From Rheum nobile (lineage: Eukaryota > Streptophyta > Magnoliopsida > Caryophyllales > Polygonaceae), in NCBI GenBank assembly GCA_027886185.1, contig WOAB01000563.1, forward strand, positions 2,480,001 through 2,544,000: a stretch of DNA of 64,000 nt, in the 5' to 3' direction. Below, piece after piece: positions 45,077 through 56,261 of this stretch; the first letter of the stretch is position 1, and the number at the start of each line of letters is the position of its first letter. The notes beneath the pieces are model-generated. The model saw only the letters and a program-made list of their open reading frames with translations. It ran no database searches and was not told the origin of the DNA. A program made the position numbers and the translations under genes.

Positions 45077-46506
45077 TGATAACAGGTTTTTGTCGTTCTA
45101 AAAACTACTATACAAAATATCCAAACAAACCTTAAACTGTAGTCCTAGGTAAGTACAGGTCGAATCCACAGGGAGGCGAATTCTATCTTAATATGCAATT
45201 TGTATGTCAAACTAAAGTAACCAAAGGGGGGTTTTTGTGAGTTTAATTAATCTAAGCATGCAAAAGTAAACAACTAGATGTGATGGATTCAGTAATGGGG
45301 AAAAGCACTTAGTCAAACAACATCCACTATTCGTATGACAAGTTGATCATAGATACTCATTCAAAATCTCATGCAATGGTAATTCCAATTCCTTTTCAGA
45401 TGTAACTAATAGCACAACCAGATACTATTAGAACTAACTAATTAAACAATCCTGAAACTATCAAGATTCAGTTTAACAACAGCTTTACGGATAGGAATAT
45501 AGTTGGATACAACCCTAGAATAAAACAACCAGATATTATCCTAGAATGTAAATCAATTCTCTTCTGCATAAGACTAGCACAACCAGTTACTAATACGATG
45601 CAGTTGCTACTCTGAAATAGATATGCTCAACCAGTAACAATCTAGATCTAGCAATCAATCAATAACAATAAACCCTAGTTGCGTCCAAATAGAGATTATC
45701 AATATCAATCATAAACAACTTAAGCAAGAGAAAGATAAAAACCATACAATAGATTAAGAACAAGAATCTCACAACTTAATCCAAACGAAAGCTTCAGCGT
45801 CTGACTAAGCCAAGGAGGCTTAGTTCTTCGTAACGTAGAAAGGGAAAATTAGGGTTCCAAGAGATGATCCAAGATTGATTGATTGGCAAAAAGCCTTTTC
45901 TCTACCCTAATATACTAAAGGAAATAAAATCTAAATTAACCTAAAATGAATTAATAAATCATAATAAAATAATAATAATAATAACAAACGAGATTGGGAA
46001 TTAATCCCGTAATTCTCTCGCTCCGCTTCTCCTCTCGGCAGACATCTCGTTCCAGCACTTGTTCTCGCCTCACGTGATGGCCCACACCATCTCGGCAGAC
46101 ACCTCGGCCCAGCTAGCGTCTTCGGCCCAACTCCAATTCAGCACATGCCGACATCAGCGTGACATCACGCTTCTTCACAATTCATTTCTTCAGCTTCACA
46201 TTGACGCTGTCATCTTCACGTGGGCTCCATCAACAATTTCAAATTCAAATGCTCGCTGATGTCATGGTGCATCACCCTCCAATTAATTTCTTCACCTCTC
46301 AGCTTTCCTTCACGCGGCATTTCACGTGGGCTTCTCCCTCCATTTCTTCTTTTGGGCCTTTATTTAATTCGGCCCATCATCCTTTTAATTAATTACCAAA
46401 CTTCGTCCCCACACGTCATGCACATGAATGTGTCTAAATCTACCCGAATGACACCAATAAAACCTCTAATGACTCTTACTTAAGCCCTACAAAGTAGTGC
46501 TTATCA
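45077..46506 (-). repeat. 5' LTR of the non-autonomous element
   Basis: Second 1,430-bp LTR, same length as 40820-42249 and almost identical. The end adjoining GACGC at 46507 is the element's outer 5' border on the minus strand. Confidence 0.9.
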
Positions 46507-46511
46507 GACGC

Positions 46512-47640
46512 ATACCCAGATTGCATGGAATTGAACATGTTCATCACTACTGTCCATTGATCATTAGACATAGTCAGACCAAAGGCATTTCGATATGAAG
46601 TGGTCACGACTGGCGAGGTAGGTGCGATATTGCCCTGGGATGAGCTTGCGCAAGCGGCTTTGGCTTTGGGCGAGAGTCTTGTGCTGCATCACGAGCGGCC
46701 CATCGTTCCTTCAGCCAGTCTGGATAACCGATGAGTTTGTAGCAACCACTCTTCTCATGCCCTTTACGACCACAGTGGTCACAAGTGGCATCTTTGCGTT
46801 GAGACGATGAACCAGACCCACTGAAGGAGCCTGAAGATGCCAGCGATGGTCGATTCTGACGAGCGGCGAGAGCAAGAGCATCGGAGGAGGGGGTGTCTCG
46901 AGACGTAACAATGGTCTTAAGGCGCTCCTCTTGGACATCAAGGGCATAAACATGATTCAGGGGAGAAAGTGGATCCTGAGCCATGATATTGGACTGAAGG
47001 GCACCGAAAGAGGCGTCGTCGAGCCCCATCAAGAACTGATGGACGCATTACTCCTCGTGTACTTGTGCCTAGAATGAGTTTAGCTATTAGTCACACTTTC
47101 CGCATGAACAATTACGCAGAGGTACATAAGTGGACAGTTCATCCCAAAGTTTCTTCAAAGTGTTGTAATAGGCCGCAACACTGGATCCAGACTGACGACA
47201 ACATGCAATGTCGGAGCAAAGTTGGAACTTTCGTGGTCCGTTTCCAACACAGAAACATTGACGGATGTCGTCCCACAACTCCTTAACGTTGTCGAAATAA
47301 GTGATAGAGGAACGAAGGCGAAGATGCATCAGCGGCTGGTCGTTTGATACTACCATCGACGAAACCAAGTCTTTGTTTTGCGCGTAGAGAATTGCACATA
47401 GCGATCACCCATTCGTCGTAGTTGTCACCCTTGAAGATCACGGGACAGATAGATAGGCCATGATGATCCGATGGGTGGAGATAGTAGGGGGACGAGAAAG
47501 TGATCGTCCCCTCCTTGGTGGTGTCTCGCATGGCGAGGAACGACGACGGTGCGAAGAACCGGCGGTGATGAGGCGATGGCGGCGGTGCGACAAAACCGAC
47601 GGCCGAGGGTGAGACGTAGGGTTGTGTTTAGGATCGGGTT
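46512..47640 (-). pseudogene. Copia gag with CCHC zinc knuckle, broken
   Basis: The minus-strand frame 47531-47283 starts near MRDTTKEGTITFSSPYYLHP and includes FKGDNYDEWVIAM, the typical copia gag entry. The frame shifts into 47368-47087 (YFDNVKELWDDIRQCF, VAAYYNTLKKLWDELSTY) and then 47032-46604 (DHCGRKGHEKSGCYKLIGYP). CDHCGRKGHEKSGC is a CX2CX4HX4C zinc knuckle. At least two frame breaks are present. Confidence 0.85.
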
Positions 47641-47641
47641 A

Positions 47642-47652
47642 GGCTGATACCA
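47642..47652 (-). other. Copia primer-binding site
   Basis: On the minus strand TGGTATCAGCC follows the end of the 5' LTR (AATTATCA). It matches the initiator Met-tRNA type, one base short of the full TGGTATCAGAGC form. Confidence 0.8.
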
Positions 47653-47817
47653 TGATAATTTTAGAGAAGGAAAAAGATTTATGGAAAATACTCACATGCT
47701 GATTTCTTTCATTGAATAGGGTATTTATGGTTACATGAAAAATCTTATGTTGTGTAAAAGATAGATATTAAAACAATATATGGAAGCACTAAATATCTAC
47801 AAGATATTATCTTGATA
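47653..47817 (-). repeat. Copia 5' LTR (about 165 bp)
   Basis: Pairs with 27894-28058 and is more diverged from it than the LTR pairs of the two nested elements are from each other. This agrees with the copia element being the oldest layer of the nest. Confidence 0.85.
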
Positions 47818-49980
47818 TACGTACAACTAGTAGTGATATATAGTTAGCCAAAAACGAAGTCACAAAAAATGGTGTGTAAAAACTAAAAAAAAAGGTTGTT
47901 TATCTTATGCTGAGGTCAAAGGAGTGTCCTAGAAGAGGAAGATATATACACGTTGACAGGTTGTGTTTTGGGTATAAAAGAAGAGGGCATGAAGGGTTTG
48001 ATCCTCCAGTTGTTCTTTTGGGTCTTGATATGTATAAAACAAAGTCAACAGATTCAATGTTTAACACTTGCTGTGCATGACATTTAATTTCCCAATAATC
48101 CATGCATGTATATATACAATATTGTCTCCAAAATATAGTACTAGTACTTTACGAGTTTATGTTATGAGACTGTATTGATGGAATAAAACCCACAAGAACA
48201 AGAACTTAATGGAGTTTGGTACGTGACTCGCTCACTTCCCTAACAATAGATCTCGAGTTTGAGTTCTGGACACAAAGTGGGCTACCACTAGTTTGGATAA
48301 AAATGATTAAATTTATGTTAGTAGGAATATGAGTGGAAATGTTATCCCATAAGTATATTAAAAAAAAGGGCAAAAGCGGAAAAGAAAAAAGAGAAAAGGG
48401 GGCTGGAGATGGGAACTTGGGCATGTGCAAGAGGTAAGAGGGCAAAGGCAAAAGTGGGGTTGAGGGAGCATGTGAATGGGTTCATTAGCTTTCAACGCTT
48501 CTCAGGGGTGACCACTCTTCAAGTCTTATCTGCATTATTTAGGTGCTTTCAATTCTGATTAGTTGGAATTGGATTGTGAAGGGAGCATGTCATTGCTCTC
48601 GGTTCTCATCTCCTTATGATGTAGGGGAACACGTACGTGTCATGTTGTCACTGGATTTGTGTATATTGTGGAGCAATGCAAAGCGAGTTGTGTCATTGGT
48701 TGCATGAGAGCTTCAAGAGTTACAAGTAGATGCTACAACTTGGACTTGCAATATAGCCCTAATTTGTCATATTCCGTTCCGTGTGTTCCTAGTTTGGATT
48801 GTCGAACTTGTACGTTCAAAGGTTTCCCACTTTCTCTTATGAAATGAGCTATTATAGTTTCTTTGTGTATATTCATGTAATCTCAAAGCTGAAATTTTCC
48901 AATTTCATTGGATGTTGCTCCAAATTCTTTCTCGTCTACATACATATTCGTTTTATATTCAACTGTGAACAGCCAAAAGCCAAGATCCATTACAAAACAA
49001 CTCAATAGGAGTGAGAGGAAGTGATAGAAAGAATCTATCTATTCTACTATAAAAGTATAGCTTCATCAATTGAATAGTGCCCCTATTTCTGCTGTATCTG
49101 GTGGTTAGGTTGGGCTTTTGATTGGATTTGGAAGCTGTGGTTGAGCTTTAGCTATTAAATTTTGCCATGTTTATCCTCCTCCTCTCTTTGTTGTTAACCT
49201 AGCCCATTGACTCCACCTTACCCTAACTCTATCTACTCTGATATCCTTGGAAGGAAGCCTCTAGACCGAAATCATCACCTCAATTACAATCTACCTCGTT
49301 TCTTCATCATCTTTCCTCTTTCATTCAACTTGTAGATCAGAATGCAATTCTCTGTTTCTCAAACAATCTGAGTGCGGGGAGTTCCAAATGAGGCGGCACC
49401 GGCGAGGAGGAGGAAGAAGACGAGAACGGTGAATGCGTGGGAGCTCCGATGAGGCAGCATCGACAAGGAGGAGGAGGAAGCCGAGAGTTTGAATGGGCCA
49501 TTGGCGTTGGCACTGTCGATTCCAAGCGGTGCCGAGGCTAGGGTTTAGCATCCTCCTCCGAAATGAGAAGTGGTGTCATCAACAATAAATGGGCTCGGGG
49601 CCAATTCAGTCGAAGATGTTTCCAAACAGACATTTCTCCGATGTTGGCAGGTCGGCGAATTCAAGTTAATTGAAAGGCTCAAAATTAATTTCCAATACCA
49701 ATAATTGCCAATCTTGTGTTATATCCTGCTTCCACCAAAACCCTTGTTTTGTTTTTCTAGGGTTCATCGCACCTTGATTTTCATGAAATTGGCTTTGGAA
49801 GATTATTTTTCTTTGAATTGATTGTTTGGGTTGTGCTTCTGTCTGTTTTTTTCATACAATAGAGGTAAAGACTTGTAGGAGGTCGATTCTCCACCTGTAC
49901 ACTGCGTCGCTATCTCCCATCCCCCGTATCATTTTCACTGCCTCCCTCTACTTTAACCTTTTTGGGTTTTTGTCTAGCAG
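47818..49980. other. Intergenic DNA, nothing recognised
   Basis: Probably begins with the displaced 3' flank of the glycosylase gene. A short purine tract (48360-48400), a GAGGAGGAGGAAGAAG stretch near 49405 and pyrimidine-rich DNA near 49200-49330 are present. Short open stretches on both strands have no domain. I do not call a gene or an RNA. Confidence 0.45.
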
Positions 49981-50260
49981 TTGGAAACAATTGTAAAAAG
50001 CTGTGGCGACATCATGCACATGCATATGGCAGAGAAAAATGTGCTTCATGAGATGGTGAAATTTGTTAAAAAGAATTAGCACCATTTTCTTCATAGGGTG
50101 CTTTATAAAAATTTATTTGCGATCCTTTTGTTATTTATATACATGTTGATCATCAAGTCAAGGAGAAGCTATTTATTCTAATAGACACTTGGAAAGAGGC
50201 ATTTGAAGGATCAAGGGCAAAATATCTTCAGTGTTTTGCTGCTTACTAAGAGTTGTTGGC
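49981..50260 (+). pseudogene. VHS-domain gene fragment (TOM1-like/TOL family), two exons
   Basis: Exon 1, 49981 to about 50077, follows an AG acceptor (TAGCAG) and encodes LETIVKSCGDIMHMHMAEKN, then VLHEMVKFVKK. Exon 2, from about 50147, encodes VKEKLFILIDTWKEAFEG, then SRAKYLQCFAAY, a stop, and ELL. Both match the VHS domain, which binds ubiquitinated cargo in endosomal sorting (plant TOL proteins also have a GAT domain, not seen here). An in-frame TAA replaces the residue after AAY, and the intron is kept. It is a genomic fragment, not a working gene. Confidence 0.8.
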
Positions 50261-50347
50261 AATGTTTGATTTTCAAGTAGTTAATTAATTGTTTTACTCT
50301 TAATATTTGGTGTTATACGAGTCTTATGTGTGTTTCTTCTCAATAGA

Positions 50348-50770
50348 AAGACAATGTTTCTAATCAAATAGAGCACTTGATCTTGTTGCTGGCCAGTATG
50401 CACATAAGACAATGTCCAAAGCTGGTCAGCTACTAATGGTCAGTTTACACCCTTTTCTGATTAAAATTAAAGTGTCATTACATAAAATTTCCAAAATATA
50501 GGGATATATATAACATATAAATTACCCTTTAGCTTGATGATAATGCACTCAAGGAAGTTATGAAGAGACTTTTCAAGAATTACAAAAAGTGGTACAAGTA
50601 TTTGGGCGGTAAAAGAAGCCTTTGGTGAGGCTTCTTCCTACATGAATTTCGGTTTAAATTAAACATGCTTAATGTTGAATGGTTATGATATATAACATGT
50701 TACCAACTATTCAACATGAAGTGCAACAGAGACAATTATTATATATGGACATGTATCTTCTTATATGTGA
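50348..50770 (+). pseudogene. Callose synthase (GSL/CalS) gene fragment, three exons
   Basis: Three plus-strand blocks in the right order match the region before the first transmembrane part of callose synthase. Block 1, 50348-50430, reads KDNVSNQIEHLILLLASMHI. Block 2, 50533-50624, reads LDDNALKEVMKRLFKNYKKW, then YKYLGGKRSL, ending at a GT donor. Block 3, about 50699-50770, reads LPTIQHEVQQRQLLYMDMYL, then LIC, after which similarity ends. Intron remains separate the blocks. The family protein is near 1,900 residues, so this is a small piece. It lies 87 bases after the VHS fragment on the same strand. Confidence 0.82.
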
Positions 50771-52065
50771 TGTGAATCAAGATGCTTCACCTGAAGAAGC
50801 CACCACTCCAGCAAGCGCCAAGGACGCGCCCGAAGTGAAGGCCAAAGACAAAGCCGCGGACAACGGCTTCCCGATGCTGCCGATGCCAAAGCTAGGGCAG
50901 AATGGAAACCACGACCAACTGTCACCAAAGGGGGTCACCCTAGAGGAGGATGATCAAGTGGAGGCGCATGCCCAAAGGAGCACAAGAATGCCGACGCAAA
51001 GCTATCCAGCTCCCACAACGCTGCTCACACGTTCGGGCGCCCGGGCATTGGTTAGGGTTAATCAAGGCCACCTCGGCACTTCACAAGCCAAAGGTGTCAT
51101 CACGAGGGCCCAATCTAGGAAACTCCAAGAAGGCATCCAAAGGGGCCTTATGAGCGTTAGAGCGCCGAGCCAAGTGCCAAATGGATCGGTGATGGCACTC
51201 GTCCAAGAAAGCTCCCCGACGCCGGGCATTGGCCAGGAAGGGAAGCAACGACATTCACCATGCCACATAGCTCCAATTGAAGCCCAACTTCTACCATCTC
51301 CTTTTGACATCCCTACAAGCTATTAGACCCCAAGAGTGGCGGAGAGTTTGAAGGTTTGCCCGGAAATGGCATTGGATGTCAAGGAGTCCCCGACTCCGGT
51401 GTTGTCATGGCACCAAAGCAAGGCCATCTTCCAATTGGCTCGTGTCTTTGCCCTCAAGTTTTGTGATGATGTGGCACATTGGATGCTTCCATTTATCTCC
51501 AATATTGAAGGCAAATGGCATTGAAATTTGACCAGGCCATTTAGATCACTATTTTATGTTTTTCCCTTAAATGTGTATAAGACAATTTAGGTAATTTTTG
51601 TGTTTATGAGCTGTCTTGTAGCCACATTGTTTCTCACGTTAAACTTGAATATATCTCAAGCTTTTGGCATCCCTCGTAGGAGTCACACCTCAACCCAGCC
51701 AAGATCACCAAAGCAAAGAGAGTTCCAAAAGAGCTTTTGAGAGGAAGGGCCTTCACACCAAGCCGGGGAAAACACCAATTTGTTACGGCCTTTAAGGGGA
51801 CATGACCACCTCTTTGATGACATGGAGAACCCCTTCTCCCCTAATGCCATCAACCAAGTACCGACGTGGCCATTTGCGCTGGCCAACCCCCCTTTGCTCG
51901 AGAGGATGATTAGGCAGCCTTACCAACCGTCGGCTGGTCCCCTCTTGCATCCATGGAGAGTGCCTCTTGAACAACAAGAACATCAAGAAGGGGCTAGAGG
52001 ACAAAGGATAACACCACGTGCGCAAGGGCCTAGGCACTTTGCCTTTGGCCAAGGAGATTGAGCTA
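50771..52065 (+). mobile_element. Gypsy-derived sequence between the captured fragments and gag
   Basis: The plus-strand open frame to 51326 continues from the callose-synthase piece into an Ala/Lys-rich, retroelement-like stretch. It ends with GVITRAQSRKLQEGIQRG, the pattern found near the C-terminus of plant gypsy polyproteins. The rest (51330-52065) contains short frames and an AT-rich segment around 51540-51660 that may be an LTR piece. No terminus or primer site is clear. Confidence 0.45.
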
Positions 52066-52952
52066 GGGATCAAGAGAGGGAGCCACATCATGGCATCAAG
52101 CTCTCCATCCAGCCCCATGCAGGCACGTTGGATCCGAAGGCCTACCTTGATTGGGAGGCCAAAACTGAGGCCATTGTTTTACTACTATGGTACACCGATG
52201 TGCAAAGGGTGGCCATTGCCACTATCCACTTTTCCGACTTTGCCTACTCTTGGTGGCTTGAAGACAAAGAGGAGAGAGCCTACCACAACTACCCATCCAT
52301 CACCACGTGGGAGGAGCTCAAAGAGGCAATGAGGTTCCAGTTTGTGCCTCAAGACTTCCAATACCGAATCCAAGTCAAATTGGAGCGAGTGAAGCAAGGG
52401 AACTGAACGCCAGAAGAATTCTACAAGGAGCTAAAGCACGCGGTGTTTTGCTCTAATGTTCATTTCCCCGAGGGCTATCTAGTGTCCAAGTTTACCATGG
52501 GCTTGAATCCTGACGGTGGACAAGTGGTGGAGATGCAAAGGTTTGGAGCTCATGTGCAAATTGAGGAGGTGCTCCACTATGCCACCCAAGTTTACCAACA
52601 TTTGCAATGGAGGAAGAGTTCCACATATTCTCGTCCATGGGGCTCCACTTCAAGCTCAAATACCTTGCCAACTGCCCCTAGGCGCCAAGAGAACAAGCCA
52701 GACCTAGCCAAGGCCCCACCTAGAAGAGAAGGCCAGCCGCCTAGCCAAGGCCCCAAAAAAGAAGAAAACTCTCGCACTAGAGATGTCAAGTGCTACAAGT
52801 GCTTGGAATGCGGCCATTATGCTAGGGACTGCCCTACAAGGAAGCAAGTTCTCTTAAATGAGCATGGTGATTATGTGTCGGAGGATGAAGAGGAAGTCCT
52901 AGAAGAGGAGGATGACACCCAAAATGAAGAAGAAGAGGTCCATGTCACGGCG
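52066..52952 (+). pseudogene. Ty3/gypsy gag, one nonsense codon, then split by a solo LTR
   Basis: One frame from about 52066 reads HAGTLDPKAYLDWEAKTEAI, FSDFAYSWWLEDKEE, TTWEELKEAMRFQFVP, the gypsy capsid signature. It runs to a single TGA at 52404-52406 (KQGN-stop-TPEEFYKEL), then continues in the same frame through DVKCYKCLECGHYARDCPTR, a CX2CX4HX4C zinc knuckle, to an acidic tail. The frame is cut at 52952 by an LTR with target duplication CGGCG. Apart from that one stop the gag is open, so it was active not long ago. Confidence 0.88.
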
Positions 52953-54230
52953 TGTAACACCCCCAGGCCAGTGATGCTACAATGCCATAATCCAGAAGGA
53001 TTATAAGACGGGTAAAAGATTTTTTTTTGCAAAACATAGCCCATACATAATATATACCCAAAACGGAACAGCGGAAAAACCTGTCTAGAGTTTGAAACCA
53101 CAAACAAACTTAACATACGGAAGTACTACAATTTACAAACCAAAAACCAACAACCAAAAAAAAAACCAAAAGCCAATACAACAAGTACAACCCATTCAAA
53201 GTCCGAAACCAAAAGGACAAGTACAACCAAGTCAAGTCCAACCAAAAGAGTAGAGTTCTCGACTCCAAAACCGACGATGATCAGGAACCTCCTTGCTGTC
53301 GCTGAACCTGAAAAGCCTGATTGACTGAGGGACCCGATACCCCAGCCAACCACGGCACGTAAACCGCAGTTGGTCAGTCTCGTGAAAGACTATGGCAAGA
53401 TTAGCCCAGCCAAAACAGTTTCAAAACCATAGAGTTATCACGACAATCAAACAATACCAAACAACAACAGATCATACTTAATATACAAATAACTACACTT
53501 GACTAATATCACACCAACCAACTAACCAACCACACGACAAAACACAAACATAAACACACTCTGCCACATAACCGATCTGAATAACCATTCTTATCCAACT
53601 CTTCACTATGTTAACCTCATTTCAGCCAATCTCAACCTTACACGAGTATAAATGAATAAAACAATCCCATCAAACTTTCTCTCTATTACTAATACCTCAA
53701 ACATCAACCCTATGAAACATATATACATATATCTTACTACTGACTTACAACCGAGACTAATCAATTATACTGAACTCCCTACTGCACTAACACATTCAAT
53801 TAACCTTCACATAAACAAACACATAAGCTTCAACGAGACAATCATCACATGATACCAACATAACAAAACAACGATCCAGGCCAGCCACCCTTCCGGTGCC
53901 GCCTGATCGATAACATGGGTCGTAACCCATACACCTCAACCTAACTCATATTGGCCCACACCCTCAAGATGGGAAACCAGCCTTCACAAACATCCACACC
54001 TAGATCCAACAACCACTACCAATGGATAACAATGACCCACAACCACAACTAATAACAATCAACGTCCAACATAAACCAATTATCAAACATACAACCAAAT
54101 TACCAACACAACCACTTAATCAAGTACATAATCAACATTCATCACAAATCCACGTATTCAGGTACACAACCAATATCATTAACACAACCACTTAATCAAG
54201 TACACAACCAACATTCAACACATAACCAAC

Positions 54231-54580
54231 ACACACAACCACCAACACCTCCAATCCAACCTCCGTCTCCACCACCACATCACCAGGTGAGACAATCAAC
54301 ACACACAACCACCAACACCTCTAATCCAACCTCCGTCTCCACCACCACATCACCGGGTGAGACAATCAACACACACAACCACCAACACCTCTAATCCCAC
54401 CTCCGTCTTCACCACCACATCACCGGGTGAGACAATCAACACACACAACCACCAACACCTCCAATCCAACCTCCGTCTCCACCACCACATCATCGGGTGA
54501 GACAATCAACACACAACCACCAACACCTCCAATCCAACCTCCGTCTCCACCACCACATCACCGGGTGAGACAATCACAAC
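54231..54580. repeat. 70-bp tandem repeat, five units, inside the solo LTR
   Basis: Units start at 54231, 54301, 54371, 54441 and 54511 (the last is 68-70 bp). Each contains ACACACAACCACCAACACCT, then CTCCGTCTCCACCACCACAT and CACCGGGTGAGACAATCA. Units differ at one or two bases, so the expansion is recent. Confidence 0.9.
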
Positions 54581-54639
54581 ATCCAAACCAACTATCCATC
54601 ACCATACCAACCAATCAAACAACACGACGACAGTCAAAA

Positions 54640-54980
54640 TCACATAACCACACCTCATCACACATTATCACATATCATCACACACACATCATCACACATT
54701 ATCACATATCCTCACACACACATCATTACACAATATCACACACACACATATATATATATATTCACCCAAGTAACTTTAAAAATCAATAATCCAATCAGAC
54801 CACATCAGTCCATCTACAACACGGGACAATTACTAATGTACCCACACATTCACACACACACAATCCAACACACGCACACACACATTCAATCCAACACACA
54901 CATACGATCCACACACACACACACACATTCAATCCAACACACCCACATGATCCAACACACACACACACGTGTCAACAGAT
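54640..54980. repeat. CA-rich microsatellite cluster
   Basis: ATCACACATTATCACATATC-type words around 54655-54755 and several (CA)n and (AC)n runs around 54850-54975, with TATATATATA near 54750. The DNA from 53400 to 55100 is notably poor in G on the plus strand. Confidence 0.8.
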
Positions 54981-56019
54981 ACTATCAACAACAATCAATC
55001 ACATTTAGTCACAATTGACTACCACGTCAACATTTAATCAAATACGATACAAGACAAATCATATCACACGCACATACCCATATTCAACCAAGCAACGGTA
55101 AACTTAATTATGAAATAAACTGGGCATAAAACAATTTATAAAAATATAAAGTTAGCAAGAATCCTCTTGCCTCAAGTCGAACCACAACGACCTCAGAGAT
55201 CTCCAGTCAACTCGAACGAACCTGCAAAATCAATCCGAGCAAAACCCTGGCGTTAATTAACTCATACCAATCCACAACCAACAAACCCTAAATTTCAAAC
55301 CCTAAAATCATTCCTTAATTAATTAAGCTAATCACCTCCAAAATCAACCCAAATTAATCCAACTCAAAAATCAACTCATGCCTTCTGCACTCATATATAT
55401 ACAAACTCCAAATTAAGCCAAATCTGCCAAAAAATTCAGCATATATATTCATCCATATGAAGCCCAAAATTTATACCGAACGAGGACTGATCTTACCTCG
55501 TCGATACTCCCCTTCAGCAGCACAACAACGACACCAGTAGCGGCTCCGCAGCACCAGCCACCAGCGAGGAAGACGACGACACCAGCACACAACAACAGAG
55601 CGGAAAATAGAGGAGCAAAGGTGGCTCAGCTCATCGTCAAACACGCGGTTGTTGCCGGAAATGGCTCCTCGTCGGCGGAGACTACAACGGCGGCACAGCA
55701 ACAGCAGCGGCGAACAGCAGCGAACAACACAGCAGCAAAGCAACTCCCTCGTCGCTGGAATCGCACAGCAACATCAGGGGAGAGGAGGAGGAAGAGCGGC
55801 GCGGTCCAAGTCGGCTCGCCGGAGAAGAACCGCTCGGCTGGGCACAGGGGGAGTTCGCCGGAGAAGGAGGCTGCTGGCTGCTCGGCTGAAGGATTCACGC
55901 GAGGAAGAGGCAACCGACACTTTGAGGGATTTTTCCCCAAATTTCCCATTTCTCCCCTTTTAAGTAAACTCATAATTAATTTACCAAAATGCCATTATCA
56001 ACTTATTTGGGGTATTTCA

Positions 56020-56261
56020 CGGCGGCCATAGGAGATTGCTTTGTGGTCAAGAGGACCTTGGTGGCTAGTGACGTGCCGCCATTGTCTTCTTAACGTGAAA
56101 CCATTTTTCACACAAGGTGTCACATCCAAGGGAAAGTTTGTAGTGTGATTGTTAATGGAGGCTCGTGCTACAACATCATAGACCAAAAGGTGGTTAAAAG
56201 ATTCAACCTCAAGACCACACCTCACCATCAACCCTACACACTCAATTGGCTTATATCCTCT
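56020..56261 (+). pseudogene. Gypsy protease fragment continuing the interrupted gag
   Basis: After the solo LTR the frame continues AIGDCFVVKRTLVASDV. Further on it reads CSVIVNGGSCYNIIDQKVVK and RFNLKTTPHHQPYTLNWL. The protease motif of this lineage is normally DGGSCxNxxS; Asn replaces the catalytic Asp (VNGGSC). A stop precedes it (LSS-stop). The element ends near 56261, where sequence of a different gypsy lineage begins. Confidence 0.75.

Larger units (their letters stand above)
40820..46506 (-). mobile_element. Non-autonomous LTR retrotransposon with gag-protease remnant (TR-GAG/LARD type)
   Basis: Two 1,430-bp LTRs (40820-42249 and 45077-46506) begin TGATAACAGG and end GTGCTTATCA. The target duplication GACGC is at 40815-40819 and 46507-46511. 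The primer site on the minus strand, TTAGCGCCGTTGCCGGGGA (45056-45074), and a purine-rich tract by 42250-42266 show that it runs on the minus strand. The 2.8-kb interior holds one 348-codon frame with truncated gag-protease character and no RT, RNase H or integrase. The primer site has the same core as the Athila-like element at 62844, so a Tat/Athila-group relative may supply proteins in trans (inference). Confidence 0.88.
27894..47817 (-). mobile_element. Ty1/copia retrotransposon, minus strand, split by two later LTR elements
   Basis: The 5' LTR is 47653-47817 and the 3' LTR is 27894-28058. The internal parts are gag (about 46604-47531), gag-pre-integrase and integrase (39793-40725), integrase C-terminal region (29403-29585) and reverse transcriptase/RNase H (28066-29402). 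Without the two nested elements it is about 4.0 kb, short for copia because part of the reverse transcriptase is deleted. All reading frames are broken. The order gag, integrase, RT on the minus strand is the copia order. A clean target duplication is not visible; TAC flanks both sides at best. Confidence 0.88.
52953..56019 (-). mobile_element. Solo LTR of a gypsy element, 3,067 bp
   Basis: Reads TGTAACACCC at the left and GGTATTTCA at the right, flanked by CGGCG at 52948-52952 and 56020-56024. On the minus strand it begins TGAAATACCCC and ends GGGTGTTACA, the same end as the 29586-39787 gypsy LTR. It also has a GC-rich zone near its minus-strand start (55480-55930), as that LTR does. No internal domain or second LTR is present, so it is best explained by recombination between two LTRs. 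The interrupted gag resumes in the host element at 56020. Confidence 0.85.

Noticed and set aside
49321..49551. Minus-strand 76-codon open frame
   Set aside because: Low-complexity Pro/Arg/Leu-rich translation of a GAGGAGGAGG tract; no domain or neighbouring exons.
54231..54580. Regular 70-bp repeats, considered as CRISPR-like
   Set aside because: The whole unit is repeated with no unique spacers; it is a minisatellite in a plant LTR.
53652..55018. Several Thr/His/Asn-rich open frames
   Set aside because: Products of CA-rich and ACC-rich repeats inside the solo LTR.
55621..56031. Overlapping plus and minus open frames of 104-136 codons
   Set aside because: Located in the GC-rich part of the solo LTR, low complexity (CGG/CAG repeats), no domain.
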